64,000 bases of DNA. It comes from Hypoxylon rubiginosum. Lineage: Eukaryota; Ascomycota; Sordariomycetes; Xylariales; Hypoxylaceae. Both the position numbers and the translations under genes were made by a program. A model generated the notes under the pieces. That model was given only the letters and a program-made list of their open reading frames with translations, did not search any database and was not told the DNA's origin. Positions 62,401-64,000 of the stretch are shown one piece after another (the first letter of the stretch is position 1; each line of letters begins with the position of its first letter). The DNA lies in assembly GCA_902806565.1 (NCBI GenBank), contig CADCXA010000066.1, positions 1,612,001 through 1,676,000 on the forward strand, in the 5' to 3' direction.

Positions 62401-62639
62401 GCTTTTATAAACGCCCCCCGTCGGGTCTAGCACCTGGCACCCTAGGGCGACTAGGAATCCCTTGTAGGTTAGTGCAAGAAATAGGGTGCTACGCTAATTT
62501 CGTCCCCTGCTTTGATACCCCATCCAACCAATTAATCTCGCCATTTGCGCAACCACGCACCACGGCTCCCGCTAAGCAGCTACGGTCCACGGAACCCCAG
62601 AGCCTGATCTCGGTGCCCCAGTCCCGCTTCTTTGACAAT

Positions 62640-62762
62640 CCATTCAACCCATTTTCCCTCACTCCTTCATTAAACTAACCCTCATAACCCAAAACTTTCC
62701 TCTTACACACTCTCTCTTTTCTCTCTCCTCATACACTCATTCTCTTCAAAAACACACAGGGC
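62640..62762 (+). promoter_or_regulatory. Pyrimidine-rich promoter/leader tract
   Basis: A long C/T-rich stretch with repeated CTCTCT and CACAC elements lies 350-470 bp before the ATG of the small secreted protein gene. Such tracts are common just upstream of transcription starts of well-expressed fungal genes; this is inference, no start site is visible. Confidence 0.5.
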
Positions 62763-63110
62763 TTCGTTGGCAGAGTCTATCCTTACGACATTACGAAGAA
62801 ATCAGTCTTACCGACCTTGAATATCGAATATTCAACCCAACATTCCTTGCATTACGCGCATCCCATCGCATTGATATACCCGTATATCTACGTTACTACG
62901 CATCTATCGTATCACGAGACACGTGCCGAAGACTCGAAAAAGAGACTTGGAAAAGAAGACGGAGACATTAGGAGAAGCAATAGGATTCTGTGGCACATTA
63001 CTTTCGAATATTAGCCTTTTGCGACAGCCGATAACTCACTGTCGCATACATCATCTCATACAAAAACATACCATCGAGCCTCGAGTTCACCCAATCGCGT
63101 ATCATTCAAG

Positions 63111-63467
63111 ATGCAATTATCATCTCTCCTCGCGACGGCGCTTCTGCCTTTGCTGGCAGTTGCTGAGACCTCTACTACCACCTCGACGATGACCATGACC
63201 AAGTACATCACCATCTCCAAGGTCTCAACGTCGAGCGTATACAGCGCAAACTCGACTACGTTCTTCGCAGCCACCGGCACCGGTTCCGCTTCTGCATCGT
63301 CTACCTTTCTTCTTCCCACGACGACAACCGGTGCCGACGGTACGCCTACGACTGTTGCGCCGATTATCAGCCCAACTATCGACAACAACAACAGCGGCGC
63401 ATCACTTAACTCGGCCCATGTCGCATTCGCCGGGCTTGCTGGAATTGTTGTCGCGGCCTTGATGTAA
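63111..63467 (+). CDS. Small Ser/Thr-rich secreted, probably GPI-anchored protein
   Basis: A single-exon frame of 118 residues with ATG in good context (TCAAGATGC). Residues 1-19 are a clear signal peptide (MQLSSLLATALLPLLAVAE). The mature part is Thr/Ser/Ala-rich (TSTTTSTMTMTKYITISKVS; ATGTGSASASSTF), without cysteines, and so probably heavily O-glycosylated. The C-terminus has a small-residue site (NNNSGAS) followed by a hydrophobic end (AHVAFAGLAGIVVAALM) with no charged tail, the arrangement of a GPI-anchoring signal. It is probably a short cell-wall or plasma-membrane mannoprotein. The long C/T-rich leader upstream suggests strong expression. No family assignment is possible beyond this. 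Confidence 0.85.
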   Translation: MQLSSLLATALLPLLAVAETSTTTSTMTMTKYITISKVSTSSVYSANSTTFFAATGTGSASASSTFLLPTTTTGADGTPTTVAPIISPTIDNNNSGASLNSAHVAFAGLAGIVVAALM

Positions 63468-64000
63468 GATCGCGCCGCCTTAGCGCATCTTAGCCGCTTG
63501 AGCGGCGAAACCGTTCTGACAAGAACGAGCTTCATTACATTTATCCATACTTCGACATGATTACCGTCTATCATTTACTTCATTTCTTTTGTCAGAAACC
63601 AGCATTTTTCGTCTTCAGCGCTGTCCGGCTTCATCACATGCGACGATACGAAAATATGACAGACAAATCGACAGAAACCAACTACTCAACACGCGCTTCT
63701 TGAAACCCATTCTAAGCTTTTGCATACTTCGCTGGTAGCAGTTGCTCAAGAATGAATTACTTTCCCGACCAACCGCAAGACACATCCTCCCTCGGCCTTT
63801 CTTCTGGTGTTGGGTGTTTGGTGCCCTTTTTATTTTTCTTTCTCAACCCACCGTTAATGTATCAATGAACCGGCAATGTGCGCACTCGACAACTTCATAT
63901 CGTGGCACTGTAACTCTTTTCAGAGTGTTCGATACATAATCAATCACATTGCGCTCTCTTCCCAGAACAAAACAGACTTGCAGATCCCCAAGGGTCTGAA
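63468..64000. other. 3' flank of the secreted protein gene
   Basis: About 530 bp to the window end. It contains no recognised gene; a short open frame at 63742-63939 starts with TTG and lacks support. Confidence 0.5.

Larger units (their letters stand above)
58065..63110. other. 5-kb gene-poor intergenic region
   Basis: No gene could be supported. Contents: a 24-base G tract (58979-59002), a tRNA-like remnant (59355-59454), and a GC-rich island at about 60430-60680 open in several frames on both strands but unlike any family I know. The final ~450 bp (from about 62640) form a C/T-rich promoter and leader for the next gene. Confidence 0.5.

Overview
The window is nuclear DNA of a filamentous ascomycete fungus, most likely a sordariomycete. 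Coding genes are interrupted by short introns (about 45-75 nt) with GTAAGT/GTATGT-type donors, CTAAC-type branch points and CAG/TAG acceptors. The gene families are typically fungal: an ankyrin-CorA fusion, an SRPK-like kinase, an HR-PKS, an OTT_1508 deaminase and a 20.8 kDa complex I subunit. Long intergenic stretches carry recurrent TACCTACCTAAGGTA-like motifs, which I associate with some sordariomycete genomes. The class assignment is inference and no species can be named.

Layout. 1-3.5 kb: a 5'-truncated NAA50-like acetyltransferase converges on a complete three-exon glucokinase. 3.5-12.3 kb: AT-rich and almost empty, apart from a two-exon gene for a 45-residue cysteine-rich protein at 8.95 kb. 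12.3-15.2 kb: an intradiol dioxygenase (+), a CCDC97-like protein (-) and tRNA-Gly(GCC). 16.3-18.0 kb: a six-exon SRPK-like kinase (-). 19.0-23.0 kb: one large ankyrin-repeat/CorA-like membrane protein (-) with one unresolved splice junction. 24.1-25.5 kb: a membrane-anchored SGNH hydrolase (-). 29.9-36.4 kb: a secondary-metabolism relic, with an apparently intact P450 (-), a decayed 3' half of a highly reducing PKS (+) and the 3' end of a CorA-like gene (+). 37.7-38.7 kb: a secreted CAP-domain protein (-). 38.7-47.1 kb: an 8.3-kb stretch with no recognisable gene.

47.1-58.1 kb is a conserved housekeeping block: complex I subunit NDUFA8/20.8 kDa (-), nucleoporin Nup57/Nup54 (+), TOM5 (-), glycine decarboxylase P-protein (+) and an OTT_1508-type deaminase-fold protein (-). 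Three of these are mitochondrial (complex I, outer-membrane import, glycine cleavage). The last 6 kb is gene-poor, with a tRNA-like remnant, and ends with a small Ser/Thr-rich, probably GPI-anchored secreted protein at 63.1 kb.

Most gene models were built by joining exons by eye with phase checks. TOM5 and the 45-residue protein only appear after splicing. The most unusual parts are the decayed PKS locus with its truncated CorA-like neighbour, the ankyrin-CorA fusion without a GMN motif, and the tiny cysteine-rich gene.
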